A DNA stretch of 64,000 bases from an uncultured Collinsella sp. (GCA_958370785.1 CATXKN010000005.1:91200-155199), one strand, 5' to 3'; shown: positions 43,944 to 52,695, counted from the first letter of the stretch. Notes: generated by a model from the letters alone, not told the origin. Made by a program: numbers and translations.

Positions 43944-45469
43944 TGTCAACGACGCATGTGCAGTCGCTTCCGAACGTGCGCGGGCGTATGTCGTACACCG
44001 AGTTCGGCGAGGGAAAGCGCAGACGCGCCCATCTGGAAAACGGCACGGACCGCATCGCCGCGCAGATGGGTGACGCCGCCTCGAGAGAGGACTTCATTGT
44101 CTACTGCGAGGGGCAGAGGCGTCGCCACCCGAACGCGGTCAACGAGGGCTACGAGCTACGCATCTCATGGGCGACCGACGAGCTTGACCCGAGCAAGGCC
44201 GACGACATCCAGCGCGGCATGGAGTACGCGTACACGCTGTGCCACGAGCTTGCCCCCGACTCCATGTGCTGGGTCACCATGCACGTGGACGGCGAGGGAG
44301 GCTGCGTGCATGCGCACGCGACCATTGCGAACCACGACGCCCGTACCGGGCAGGTCATCAACAAGGGGGACACGAGCCTCTACGCTCCGCGTGTGAAGGC
44401 GGTCAATGATGGGCTGAGCCGTGCGTGCGGCTTTCAGGTGCTGGGAGCGGACGAGGAGATGTCCCTCTGGGAGCAGAAGCGCGAGACGTTCCAGCCCGGT
44501 TCCTTCGACAGAAGGCTCGGCGACAAGGTGGCGGATGCCCGCGACAACTCCGGCACGCTGGACGAGTTCAGGCGCAATCTCGAGCGGAGCGGCGTGACGC
44601 TGAAGGAGACCGCGAAGACCGACGGGAAGACCGGCGAGGTCACGACGGGATGGTCCTACAAGGCTGTGGACGAGTGGGGACCGAAGCGCCGCACCCGCAA
44701 GCGCCGCGCCTCCAACCTCGCCGACGACCTGACCCGCGAGGGCATCGAGGCGTACTTCGAGGAAAAGCAGCGCGAGCTTGAGGCGCAGGAGCAGGACGCC
44801 CCGGCACCGGAAGTCACGCCCGACGTGCCCGAGACGGCAGAGCCGGCAGCACAGCCCCCTGCTGATTCCGCTCTCGACGTGTACGACCTCGACCGGGCGT
44901 ACGTGTCGGAGATGGCGTCCGACCTTCAGAAGGCGCACATCCACCGCTCACGCGATAAGGGCGAGTCCTTCATGGACGAGCGCTACGAGGCGCTCGTGGA
45001 GGCGCGCAACCACCCGGACGAGCAGCTGGCGAGGCTGCGCGAGGACGTGGACGCCGCGAGGCGCGAGTTCCATGCCTCCAAGGAGGCGCTCGACACCCTG
45101 CAAAGCCCGTGCCCGGGGCTTCTGGCCGGCATGCACGTGTTCGCCAAGGCGGGGTGCAACGCCCGTGACCCCGTGTCCCGCATGATGGCCGACATGACCG
45201 CCATGATGCTGCACATGATGATTCAGCAGGTGCTCGCGGAGGAGCGCCGCAGGCAGCGCGAGGAGGCGGAGAGGCGCGTGTACGAGTCCCGCAGGAGCAT
45301 GTGGGATGCCGAGAAGCGTCTCAAGGCAGCAGAGAAGGCGCTGTCCAATGAGGATGAGCGCGAGTCCAAGGCGCACGCCAAGGCCATGCGGGCGCGCTAT
45401 GTCAGGGCGCGAAGTGTCAGCCCAAGCACGCCGAGGTCGGCGGACAAGGACACGCAGTTCGGCGAGTAG
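43943..45469 (+). CDS. MobP-type relaxase
   Basis: 508 residues. The N-terminal relaxase/mobilisation nuclease domain has the three-histidine motif H-x-DGEGGCVHAH (around residues 114-126), which holds the metal, and an early Tyr (MSYTEFGEG) that may be the nicking Tyr. A basic linker (WGPKRRTRKRRAS) and a long helical, Glu/Arg-rich C-terminal half follow. It should nick oriT and lead the strand through a helper conjugation channel. No coupling protein gene is present. Confidence 0.88.
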   Translation: MSTTHVQSLPNVRGRMSYTEFGEGKRRRAHLENGTDRIAAQMGDAASREDFIVYCEGQRRRHPNAVNEGYELRISWATDELDPSKADDIQRGMEYAYTLCHELAPDSMCWVTMHVDGEGGCVHAHATIANHDARTGQVINKGDTSLYAPRVKAVNDGLSRACGFQVLGADEEMSLWEQKRETFQPGSFDRRLGDKVADARDNSGTLDEFRRNLERSGVTLKETAKTDGKTGEVTTGWSYKAVDEWGPKRRTRKRRASNLADDLTREGIEAYFEEKQRELEAQEQDAPAPEVTPDVPETAEPAAQPPADSALDVYDLDRAYVSEMASDLQKAHIHRSRDKGESFMDERYEALVEARNHPDEQLARLREDVDAARREFHASKEALDTLQSPCPGLLAGMHVFAKAGCNARDPVSRMMADMTAMMLHMMIQQVLAEERRRQREEAERRVYESRRSMWDAEKRLKAAEKALSNEDERESKAHAKAMRARYVRARSVSPSTPRSADKDTQFGE

Positions 45470-45508
45470 CCGAAAAGATAAGGGAGCAGCGTCAAGCTGC
45501 TCCCTTTC

Positions 45509-45787
45509 TCAATGGATTTCAGGTGCCGGTACGTAGTCCCAGCTGGTCCCGAAGTGCGTGATTCCCCACACGTACAGGTCAAGCTCCTCGTCGTGGAACA
45601 CCGGCTCGTCGGTGTGCTCCATGATAAACGACGGGTCCTGCACGATGTACCACTGGAAAATCTCGTTCCACGGTGCCCAGTCCCCGCTCACGGGTTCGAG
45701 CGGGCGGCTGGCTATCTCGTTCGCGAGCACCATCCCGCCGCACGTCTCGGCGAGGTCGGCGTAGGTCTTGATGCCGTAGTCACTCAT
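45509..45787 (-). CDS. Hypothetical acidic protein of mobile elements
   Basis: 92 residues, acidic, rich in Trp, Glu and Asp: EPVSGDWAPWNEIFQWYIVQD, HDEELDLYVWGITHFGTSWDYVP. I do not recognise the family; small acidic proteins of this shape occur on conjugative elements. Its start overlaps the end of the gene at 45780 by eight bases, so they are cotranscribed. It converges on the relaxase gene. Confidence 0.65.
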   Translation of the reverse strand: MSDYGIKTYADLAETCGGMVLANEIASRPLEPVSGDWAPWNEIFQWYIVQDPSFIMEHTDEPVFHDEELDLYVWGITHFGTSWDYVPAPEIH

Positions 45788-46133
45788 CGCCCTCCTCCTC
45801 CGCTTCCCGCTCCTCGATTCGCTTGAGGTATTCCGCCACGCAGTAGCGCATGGTGCGCAGGGCCTCGCAGTCGATGCTCTCCGCGAGGATGTCCCCGTCG
45901 AGGACGACCTCGCCCAGAGCGTTCACGAACCGCCACTCCATCACGTTGTCGATGCGCTTGAGCACGTCCTTCAGGGTGCCGCTGTCGCGCATGGGGGCGT
46001 TGCCGTCCACCTTCGCCATGCGCTCAAGCTCCTTGGCCTTCGCCGAGCAGATGCGGGCGGTGCGCCTGAGCACCTGCGCCCTCCACATGGCCTCCTCCTG
46101 GGGGCTGTTGGGTTCAAGACGTTCCTTGTCCAT
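45780..46133 (-). CDS. Hypothetical helical protein
   Basis: 117 residues, mostly helical, with a C-terminal acidic tail (RIEEREAEEEGDE). AAGGAGG precedes the ATG. Family not recognised. First of the two-gene unit with 45509. Confidence 0.65.
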   Translation of the reverse strand: MDKERLEPNSPQEEAMWRAQVLRRTARICSAKAKELERMAKVDGNAPMRDSGTLKDVLKRIDNVMEWRFVNALGEVVLDGDILAESIDCEALRTMRYCVAEYLKRIEEREAEEEGDE

Positions 46134-46204
46134 CGTGTACCTCCTTATCTTCGTTTCAGAGGCACCCGACGCCGCAGGCGTCTTTCACGCATGCCCACCC
46201 AAAG

Positions 46205-46375
46205 CCCAGCGAAAGACCTCCGAAAGACCTCCGCAGGGGCTCTGTTCGGGCAGGGGCGCGAAATGGGCTCAGCACGGCCCAGCGAAAGACCTTCGCAGGG
46301 GCTTTGTTCGGACAGGGGCGCGAAAAAGTCTCAGAACAGCCCACCGAAAGACCTCGAAAAGCCCCTCAAAGGTCG
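46205..46375. repeat. Tandem repeat, about 62 bp x 2.5
   Basis: The word CCAGCGAAAGACC starts units at 46205 and 46278, and a partial CCACCGAAAGACC at 46340. CGCAGGGGCT and GGCAGGGGCGCGAAA recur at fixed distance in each. The first unit has an 11-base internal duplication. It is not coding on either strand to any supportable extent. Confidence 0.65.
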
Positions 46376-46429
46376 GTGCGCTGTTGCTGGTCCTACTTCG
46401 CGGTATCCCGGAGCATCTGGGCAAAAAAC

Positions 46430-46462
46430 AAGGGGAGCACCCGTTATACGGATGCTCCCCTT
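46430..46462 (-). terminator. Terminator, first of two near-copies
   Basis: AAGGGGAGCA / ATGCTCCCCTT hairpin with a T-run on the minus strand. The same hairpin and 20 further bases recur at 48686-48730. Confidence 0.75.
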
Positions 46463-46539
46463 GCTCGGGAAACGGACATCTGCACGCGACCGGAGGGAGC
46501 GTGCGGGTCTGTGAGGGCTATGCCCGAACACAGCACGTG

Positions 46540-46780
46540 CCGTGGTTGTTTCGTCGTTCCTGCCGCATACCGCGTTGATGCGTCTGATGATGAGCCTGTC
46601 ATGGGCCTCCGTGTCGACCATCTCGTTGAATCGGTATTCCGACAGCTCGCGTCGCAGTCGGTTCAAGCCGTCAGGCGCCTCGATGATGTCGCGGTCGGGT
46701 CGCATCCCAGGCTTCCAGAAACCGCGCGTCGCGGCGACGAACGGGTGGGCCAGGTGCAGGTCGGATGTGAAGTAGCGCAT
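46540..46780 (-). pseudogene. Metallophosphoesterase, N-terminal fragment
   Basis: The frame starts MRYFTSDLHLAHP, the first metal motif of calcineurin-like phosphoesterases, and reaches RINAVCGRNDE, just where the family continues to the second metal motif. After that codon the frame runs on into unrelated repeat DNA to 46331 and has no GD(V/I) motif. The later sequence resembles the DNA downstream of the gene at 48758, so the gene was probably cut off by recombination between such repeats. GGGAG precedes the start. Confidence 0.65.
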
Positions 46781-46903
46781 GTGTTATGTTCTCCCTTTTC
46801 GCTATCAAAAGCGCCGTAAAACCCCTTTCTTCAGATATGGGGATATAAGGCGCATCGGCGTTAGCCGATATACATATACAGCTTCAAGTGGTATACTGTT
46901 TGC

Positions 46904-47299
46904 ATGGATAGATACAGAAGCAACGACAACATAGTCTGGAACTGCAACTATCGTGTGGTTTTCTGCTCGAAATACCGCAGAAAGGTGCTCGTGGACGGCA
47001 TCGACTCCCGCTTTAAGGAGATTGCGCACGAGGTTGCGGAAGAACTCGATTTCGAGATAAAGGAAATCGAGGTCATGCCCGACCATGTGCGCATGTTCAT
47101 CTCGGTTGACCCTCAGTTTGGCATCCACCGAGCTGTAAAGCGTATCAAGGGCAGAACCAGCCATGACTTGCGCATCGAGTTTCCGCAGCTAAAGCGCAAG
47201 CTGCCGACGCTTTGGACGAACAGCTACTTCGTCTCAACCGTCGGCGGGGCGACGCTCGAGACCGTAAAGCAATACATCGAGGACCAGAAGAACGCATGA
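46904..47299 (+). CDS. tnpA: IS200/IS605 TnpA transposase with altered HUH motif
   Basis: 131 residues, Y1 transposase. MPDHVRMFISV is at the site of the HUH metal motif, but the second His is Arg. The catalytic Tyr is in ETVKQYIEDQ. Otherwise the fold is complete (AVKRIKGRTSHDLRIEFP, LPTLWTNSYFVSTVGG). With one metal ligand replaced, activity is uncertain. It overlaps tnpB by ATGA. Confidence 0.85.
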   Translation: MDRYRSNDNIVWNCNYRVVFCSKYRRKVLVDGIDSRFKEIAHEVAEELDFEIKEIEVMPDHVRMFISVDPQFGIHRAVKRIKGRTSHDLRIEFPQLKRKLPTLWTNSYFVSTVGGATLETVKQYIEDQKNA

Positions 47300-48486
47300 G
47301 AGCCATGAACAAGACCTTCGAGTATCGCATATACCCGAGCGCCGAGCAGGAGGTTCTCCTGCAGAAGACCTTCGGTTGCTGCCGCTGGGTCTACAACAAG
47401 GTTCTGGCGATGAGGCAGGACGAATACGCACAGGCGGGCAAATCGAAGCACATCAACTCCTACATCACTCAGATTCCCGCCTGGAAGAAAACGGACGCGC
47501 CGTGGCTTTCCGAGGTGGATTCCATGGCATTGCAACAGTCTTTGCGTGACCTAGACAAGGCATATAGGAACTTCTTCCGTGCACCGAACAAGGTGGGTTT
47601 TCCGAAGTTCAAGTCTAAACATGCGGGAAGGAAGAGCTATCGCACGAATAGCGTCGAGATAATTGACGCCAAGCATGTGAAGCTGCCCAAGTTGGGAATC
47701 GTCAAGGCACGGGTGAGCCGTCCTGCAGAGGGGCGCGTCCTGTCCGCGACGGTTAAGCAAGTGCCAAGCGGCAAATACTATGTGACGATATGTTGCGCAG
47801 ATGTTCCCGCTGTGGACGCACCGACTCCGACCGTCGAATTTTTGGGGGTCGATGCGGGAATACATGACATAGCCACCTGTTCCACGGGAGAGCGCCTGCC
47901 CAATCTTAGAAACCTACAAAGGAGCGAAAGGAAGCTGATACGAGAGCAGCGCCGGCTTTCGCGTAAGCGGAAAGGCTCTACAAATCGCGCCAAGCAACGC
48001 GTCAGGGTCGCGCGAGTGCACGAGAAGGTGGCCAACCAACGGAAGGACGCCTTGCACAAGTTCACGACGCATGCGGTGGAAGAAAGTCAAAACATCGCGG
48101 TCGAGGACTTGAACGTCAAGGGTATGCAAAGGAACCACCACCTTGCCAAGGCCGTGAGTGATGCCGCCATGTCGGAGCTGGTGCGTCAGCTCGAGTACAA
48201 ATGCGCATGGTCAGGGCGCGGCTTTGTAAGGGTGGGCAGGTTCTATCCGTCCAGCAAGACGTGTTCTGCGTGCGGATATGTCTACAGCGGGCTGACGCTG
48301 GCTGAACGGGTATGGGACTGTCCTGCGTGCGGCATGCGTCACGACCGTGACCTGAACGCCGCCGTCAACATCGCCCGCGAAGGAAAGAGAATCTTGGAAG
48401 GTACCGCAGGACATGCGGGAACTGCAGCGGATGCTGCAAACGCTTGTGGAGAGAGCGTAAGACCTACGGCTGCATGCGCAGTCTAG
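47296..48486 (+). CDS. tnpB: TnpB, RNA-guided nuclease of the insertion
   Basis: 396 residues. RuvC residues are intact: Asp in FLGVDAGIHD (about 187), Glu in IAVEDLNVKG (about 270), Asp in HDRDLNAAVN (about 350), with the zinc finger CSACG...CPACG between. The N-terminal opening MNKTFEYRIYPSAEQE is standard. TnpB cuts DNA with an RNA made from the right end, which protects the element from loss. A short Ala/Gly tail ends it. It looks functional. Confidence 0.88.
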   Translation: MRAMNKTFEYRIYPSAEQEVLLQKTFGCCRWVYNKVLAMRQDEYAQAGKSKHINSYITQIPAWKKTDAPWLSEVDSMALQQSLRDLDKAYRNFFRAPNKVGFPKFKSKHAGRKSYRTNSVEIIDAKHVKLPKLGIVKARVSRPAEGRVLSATVKQVPSGKYYVTICCADVPAVDAPTPTVEFLGVDAGIHDIATCSTGERLPNLRNLQRSERKLIREQRRLSRKRKGSTNRAKQRVRVARVHEKVANQRKDALHKFTTHAVEESQNIAVEDLNVKGMQRNHHLAKAVSDAAMSELVRQLEYKCAWSGRGFVRVGRFYPSSKTCSACGYVYSGLTLAERVWDCPACGMRHDRDLNAAVNIAREGKRILEGTAGHAGTAADAANACGESVRPTAACAV

Positions 48487-48540
48487 GCAATTCTCGGTGA
48501 AGCAAGAATCCCCCTAGCTTTAGCCATGGGGAGTGTCAAA
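48390..48540 (+). ncRNA. Probable omega-RNA of TnpB
   Basis: The 3' end of tnpB and the right end form the usual guide scaffold, ending AATCCCCCTAGCTTTAGCC ATGGGGAGTGTCAA; the sequence after it (ATGGTTTTGCG) would be the guide. The 5' limit is an estimate. Confidence 0.6.
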
Positions 48541-48685
48541 TGGTTTTGCGTTTTCGGCTCTCGCCGACGGGAGTCGGTTATTCATGCCCAGAGGCGATTT
48601 GATTTAGTTGTCGGTACGGGAATGCCAACGTATCTGTTTCGGGGTCTTAAATCGCCTCTCAGGGCTTTGAAATCGCGTAAAAATG

Positions 48686-48730
48686 AAGGGGAGCACCCGT
48701 TATATGGATGCTCCCCTTGTTCGGAAAACG
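48686..48730 (-). terminator. Terminator, second near-copy
   Basis: Same stem as at 46430, AAGGGGAGCA / ATGCTCCCCTT, then TTCGGAAAACGGACGT. It serves the gene at 48758. Confidence 0.75.
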
Positions 48731-48757
48731 GACGTACGTGCCGTGATGGTCTCGTCG

Positions 48758-49903
48758 TTACTGACGAGCACCGCACGAACTGCAATACACGTAGTCCACG
48801 TAGGTTTCGGTCTTGTTGTAACCGTGGTCTTCCTTATGGGAACCAGTCTGAACCTTCTGAGTGCTATAGACGGGCCTTGTCTGATAGCCACAGTCCTTGC
48901 CAGCCATGGCCAGTTCTGCGGCGTGTTCCTCGGCGGCGTTGATATCCGTAGTGGAATAGCCGTCAGAGAAGACGTAGGTGTTGCCTACGACGACCTGCTG
49001 AGTGCCGTAGTCGGGCACGTCGACCCAGTTGCTCACCCAGACGTTGCGGGTAGCCGTATGGTTCACCCAGGTGTGCGTATGGGCGGGCTTGGAAGGCTGG
49101 CTGGAAGAAGAACCAGAGTTGCCAGCGTTGTTGGAACCAGAGTTCGAAGAGCCAGTGTTGGAAGACTGGGAACCGGCGTTGCTCTTGTTGCTGTCAGCCT
49201 TGGCGTCGTCATTCTTGGCAGACGGCGTCGTCTGTGCGGGCTTGTCGTTGACATCGACGTCCTTGTCGGCGTCAGTGGCCTCCTGCTTGGTCTTGTCGCT
49301 CGCGTTCGGGTTCTTGGCGACGTTGCCGTCGAGCTTGTCGAGGATGCCGGTGCCAGCATCGCCCTTCAGGGTCTCGTCACCCTTCTTGATGGCGTCCTTG
49401 GTCTTGTCGACGATGTCGGCGAGCATATCGTCAGTGACCTTGTCGGCGGGAATCTGCGCCATAGGGCAGTTGACGGCAGGTGCGGTCTTCGCGTCGGCGT
49501 CGACGGTGATGTCGACGGGAGCGCCCGTGTCGTAGATGTCGAATGCGGAACCGTCGGAGTTGACGGGGCTGACGAAGCTCACGGTGTAGTCGCCCTCGGC
49601 GAGTTCGACCGTGGAAGTGCCCTTGTTGCCATCGGCATCGGGGGTCACCGCGTGGTAGAAGTCCACGTCGTTGCCCTCGATATGGGCGATGGCGGGCGTG
49701 GAGTTCTCGTCCCAGCCGTGGTCGGCCGTGACGCTGAGGGTCACATCGACGGTTCTTGACTCCTGCTGCTCTGGTTGTTGCTCGGACGTTGCGAACGCCC
49801 CACTTGCCACGGCTATCGCAACAACGACCGCAACAACAATCGCAGCGGCTATCGCTGCGACTTGGGGCTTATGCGAGCGCGCCCACTGGGATAATCCGTT
49901 CAT
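48758..49903 (-). CDS. Membrane-anchored surface protein with C-terminal CxxC
   Basis: 381 residues. An N-terminal membrane helix (about 15-38) anchors an extracellular part: a beta domain (SRTVDVTLSVTADHGWDENST onward), an Asp/Lys-rich region with DxDxDxN-like repeats, a low-complexity Asn/Gly/Ser stretch, and a conserved C-terminal domain (HTHTWVNHTATRNVWVSNW..VYCSSCGARQ). That end domain is shared by many secreted proteins of gut actinobacteria; its pairing of cysteines suggests metal binding or a crosslink. Function unknown. It heads no operon signal with the next gene, 63 bp upstream. Confidence 0.7.
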   Translation of the reverse strand: MNGLSQWARSHKPQVAAIAAAIVVAVVVAIAVASGAFATSEQQPEQQESRTVDVTLSVTADHGWDENSTPAIAHIEGNDVDFYHAVTPDADGNKGTSTVELAEGDYTVSFVSPVNSDGSAFDIYDTGAPVDITVDADAKTAPAVNCPMAQIPADKVTDDMLADIVDKTKDAIKKGDETLKGDAGTGILDKLDGNVAKNPNASDKTKQEATDADKDVDVNDKPAQTTPSAKNDDAKADSNKSNAGSQSSNTGSSNSGSNNAGNSGSSSSQPSKPAHTHTWVNHTATRNVWVSNWVDVPDYGTQQVVVGNTYVFSDGYSTTDINAAEEHAAELAMAGKDCGYQTRPVYSTQKVQTGSHKEDHGYNKTETYVDYVYCSSCGARQ

Positions 49904-49966
49904 TATCCATCCCCTTTTCTTTCATGGTGGTTTCGAGTTGCCTCGTTATGTCAACCGCGTCATTAC

Positions 49967-50755
49967 TTAGCGCTTTCCCATCGCGCGAGCCATCCAGTCG
50001 AGGTTGCCGCTCGCACTGGCGGTGTTCGCGTTAATCTGCTGAGCCTGATTGAGAATCTGCCCCTGCATGAACAGGTTGCCTATTTGCAGCATGTTGCCGA
50101 TGCGCTGCTGGTTGAGAATCTGCTGCTGGCCCGCTTCCATGCGGCGCTGGTGCATCTCGGTCTCGTAGAGGTTGACCATCTCCTGCACGGTGGTGGCGCG
50201 ATGGTTGCGCACGGCAGCAAGGAAGAAATCCACGGCTTCGATGCTGTCGTAATCCATGGGGTACCACGGGGCGACCTGCGAAGCCCATTGCTGCTGTACG
50301 GCGAAAATCTCCTGCTTGGTTTGCTCGATGCTCTGGGCTAGGGCCTGGTTGTTGGCTTCAACTTGTTGGTTGCTTTGGTCAATCGCGGCATTTATCTGGG
50401 AGCGGCTTTTGTCCGCTGTCTTCGCTATGACCTTGTATAGAATCGCACCGATGATAGCTGAGACGATGAGGTTCACGACGTTCCAGACCGTCGTCTGAAG
50501 CTCCATACCCCCAATTGGGAAAAACGGCATGGTGACAGGGAATGTGAGCACCCTCAATGGGGTGCTCGTTATGAGCGTGAACGCGATAAGGAAGCCCCCG
50601 ATTGCATAGAGAACAGGGTGCCTTTTAGTCTTCTTTTCCGTCTTGGTGGCAAACTGAGTGGTGAGCTGGTTGATGCGTTGCTGAAGGGCAACCACCCTAT
50701 GCATCAAATCGTGCGCCGTGGCAACGCCTGGCAACAAACTTGCCTGTTCCTCCAT
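49967..50755 (-). CDS. Membrane protein with coiled coil
   Basis: 262 residues. Two membrane helices (about 46-70 and 87-107) divide a short N-terminal coiled coil from a long C-terminal Gln/Asn/Glu-rich helical part (INAAIDQSNQQVEANNQ.., MHQRRMEAGQQQILNQQRIGNMLQIGN). Family not recognised. AAGGAG precedes the ATG. Same direction as 48758 and 50825, possibly one transcript. Confidence 0.65.
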   Translation of the reverse strand: MEEQASLLPGVATAHDLMHRVVALQQRINQLTTQFATKTEKKTKRHPVLYAIGGFLIAFTLITSTPLRVLTFPVTMPFFPIGGMELQTTVWNVVNLIVSAIIGAILYKVIAKTADKSRSQINAAIDQSNQQVEANNQALAQSIEQTKQEIFAVQQQWASQVAPWYPMDYDSIEAVDFFLAAVRNHRATTVQEMVNLYETEMHQRRMEAGQQQILNQQRIGNMLQIGNLFMQGQILNQAQQINANTASASGNLDWMARAMGKR

Positions 50756-50824
50756 GTTTGCTCCTTTCTATTTCACGGATATAGCCCGAGCTGCAATCGG
50801 GCTATATCCGTGCGTATCGATTGC

Positions 50825-51664
50825 CTAGTCCACCTCTATCCCTTCGGTATCGGGGGTGTCCCACGTGAAGCCCGCGTGCCCCTCGTTCACGACGGTGGCG
50901 AGGCCGGAGTAACCGCCGAATGTCGTGTCGTAAACTATCGAGGTGGTAGAGTATGTTGGAGAAAAAAGCTTGATGTCCACTTGCTCGGTCTTGTAAAGCG
51001 CCTCGTCCGCGTATCTGTCGGGATGGCTGCCGATATGTGAGCCTGAGTAGAAATGCGAGCTGTTCAGAGACTGGTGCTCGAAGCTGAGCGTTTCTGATGC
51101 GGCGCTATTTCCCGTGCCGTCCGTTTCAAGTTTAAGCGTAAACGGCACTGCCTTCGGCTCTTGGTACTCAGCCGCCTCATTGACCTTCTGCCCCTCTTCT
51201 GCGTTTTTGATATGGTCGGGCATACCGGCGAAGCTTTCTATGTCTTCATTCGTTTCGTCGATGGCTGACTGCTTTGTGGCGTCAAACCGCTCGCGGTCTT
51301 TTTCCTTTGCAAGGTCGATGATTTCATCGTCTGACAACCCGTCGAGGTCGCCGAATGTGACGCCTTCATAGGATGTTCCGCCATTCATCCAAATGCCGCG
51401 CGTGTCGTATACGGTAACATTCCCCTTACCGTCGAAGACAAGTATGCGCTCGACACCCGTGTCTTTGCTGATTTGGTCGTCGCTGTACTGCATCCAAACG
51501 CTTTTTTGTCCAAAAGCGGTTGATGCCGGTATGGCTTCATTCGTTTCTGGTTCAGACCGTGCGGAATCTCCTGCGTTGTCATTTCCATTTGTGCTGCCGC
51601 AGCCCGAAATTGAGACGGCGAGCAGGCATGCCGCCGCAGCGGTGAAAAACGCCCTTCTTTTCAT
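50825..51664 (-). CDS. Lipoprotein of unknown function
   Basis: 279 residues. The signal KRRAFFTAAAACLLAVSISGC has a clear lipobox with Cys22. The mature part is Asp/Glu/Thr-rich; repeated Asp-Gly segments (VFDGKGNVTVYDTRG, FGDLDGLSDDEIIDL) suggest a beta domain. Related hypothetical lipoproteins are common in Coriobacteriia. The ATG at 51664 follows GGAGG; the longer frame is not supported. Confidence 0.72.
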   Translation of the reverse strand: MKRRAFFTAAAACLLAVSISGCGSTNGNDNAGDSARSEPETNEAIPASTAFGQKSVWMQYSDDQISKDTGVERILVFDGKGNVTVYDTRGIWMNGGTSYEGVTFGDLDGLSDDEIIDLAKEKDRERFDATKQSAIDETNEDIESFAGMPDHIKNAEEGQKVNEAAEYQEPKAVPFTLKLETDGTGNSAASETLSFEHQSLNSSHFYSGSHIGSHPDRYADEALYKTEQVDIKLFSPTYSTTSIVYDTTFGGYSGLATVVNEGHAGFTWDTPDTEGIEVD

Positions 51665-51864
51665 ATTGATACCTCCATGTCGCAAATAGTCGTCTTCCCT
51701 CTCGACGCATCGGTCAGGATGCGCTCTACAGACGGGCACTATGATACGCGCGGGATGGGAAAACATGAAGTATATGAGCAGAATTTAGCCTATACAGATT
51801 ATTAAACTATACACACATTCTCCATACGATTCAAAAGTAGATGAATTGTATGGGCGGTTAGAGG

Positions 51865-52203
51865 ATGAAATACTACGAAATAGGACAGCGCATACGCCGC
51901 TATCGCAAGGCATGCGGTCTGTCGCAGGAGGCTCTTGCCGAGAAGGCGGGCATTTCTGCAACGCATATGAGCCACATCGAGACCGGGAACACCAAGCTAA
52001 GCCTTCCGGTTCTCGTAAACATTGCGGAGGCTCTTTCGGTGCAGACGGATGCTCTGCTTTACGACACCCCACGATTTTCCAAGACGGTTGCGTCGGAACA
52101 TATACAGAATCTGCTTGATTCATGCACGACGGAACAGCTCTATGTGATTATTGATATCCTCGAAGCTCTCAAGGTTTCACTGGACAAGCATGTGGGCGAT
52201 TGA
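51865..52203 (+). CDS. Xre-family regulator
   Basis: 112 residues. The Cro/CI helix-turn-helix fills the N-terminal half: YYEIGQRIRRYRKACGLSQEALAEKAGISATHMSHIETGNTKLSLPVLVNIAEAL. The C-terminus (QLYVIIDILEALK) is a short helix, probably for pairing. A terminator follows. Likely the element's own repressor. Confidence 0.85.
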   Translation: MKYYEIGQRIRRYRKACGLSQEALAEKAGISATHMSHIETGNTKLSLPVLVNIAEALSVQTDALLYDTPRFSKTVASEHIQNLLDSCTTEQLYVIIDILEALKVSLDKHVGD

Positions 52204-52228
52204 ATTGATTTACGGCCTCGACTTGTGA

Positions 52229-52259
52229 AAGCCCGGTACGAATAGGTGCCGGGCTTTTT
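52229..52259 (+). terminator. Terminator of the Xre gene
   Basis: AAGCCCGG / CCGGGCTT stem followed by TTTTTC. Confidence 0.85.
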
Positions 52260-52359
52260 CGTGCGCCCATAGGTCGCTGTTATTGCCTATATACACCCAC
52301 AGGCTATTGATAAGATACACGTTTGGGCGCATAATATATACATAATGGGGGTGATTTCA

Positions 52360-52644
52360 ATGGATGAGAGCACAGACAGCATGACTCCAGCCGAGGAGCT
52401 TAAACACATGCGCGAGCTGTACGGTATGAAGCGCTCCGAGTTCTGCGAGCATTTTGGAATCCCTATACGCTCGCTGCAACATTGGGAGATTGGAGACCGC
52501 AAGCCGGCTCCGTTTCTGATTTTCCTTATTCGCAAGGTGTACGACCTCGAACAGGAGAATAAGTACTTGCAAGAGTGCATCGACACGCTCGACCGTCAAA
52601 ACGATGAGCTGAAATCGCTTATCAAGGCTTTGCCAGAGACGTAG
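52360..52644 (+). CDS. Helix-turn-helix protein
   Basis: 94 residues. LKHMRELYGMKRSEFCEHFGIPIRSLQHWEIGDRKPAPFLIFLIRKV is a NadS/Xre-type helix-turn-helix, then a coiled coil (LEQENKYLQECIDTLDRQNDELKSL). The start at 52360 is set by GGGGGTG; the ATG five codons earlier precedes this site. It precedes the gene at 52696 on the same strand. Confidence 0.75.
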   Translation: MDESTDSMTPAEELKHMRELYGMKRSEFCEHFGIPIRSLQHWEIGDRKPAPFLIFLIRKVYDLEQENKYLQECIDTLDRQNDELKSLIKALPET

Positions 52645-52695
52645 AGGTGGCGTTTGATGTGTTCAGTAAACAACCATGATAAGGAGGAAACAACT

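Larger units (their letters stand above)
46845..48540 (+). mobile_element. IS200/IS605-family insertion (tnpA-tnpB)
   Basis: Divergence of ends follows the family plan: a left-end hairpin ATCGGC-GTTA-GCCGAT (46854-46869) before tnpA, and a right end with CCCC-TAGCTTTAGCCAT-GGGG followed by GTGTCAA. Boundaries are estimated from these hairpins; such elements make no target duplication or terminal inverted repeats. It interrupts the element cargo between the phosphoesterase fragment and the secreted-protein cluster. Confidence 0.8.

Noticed and set aside
46904..48540. The IS200/IS605 element as the source of the whole 15.7-kb insertion
   Set aside because: The integrase and att cores at both ends explain the insertion; the IS lies inside it as a secondary event.
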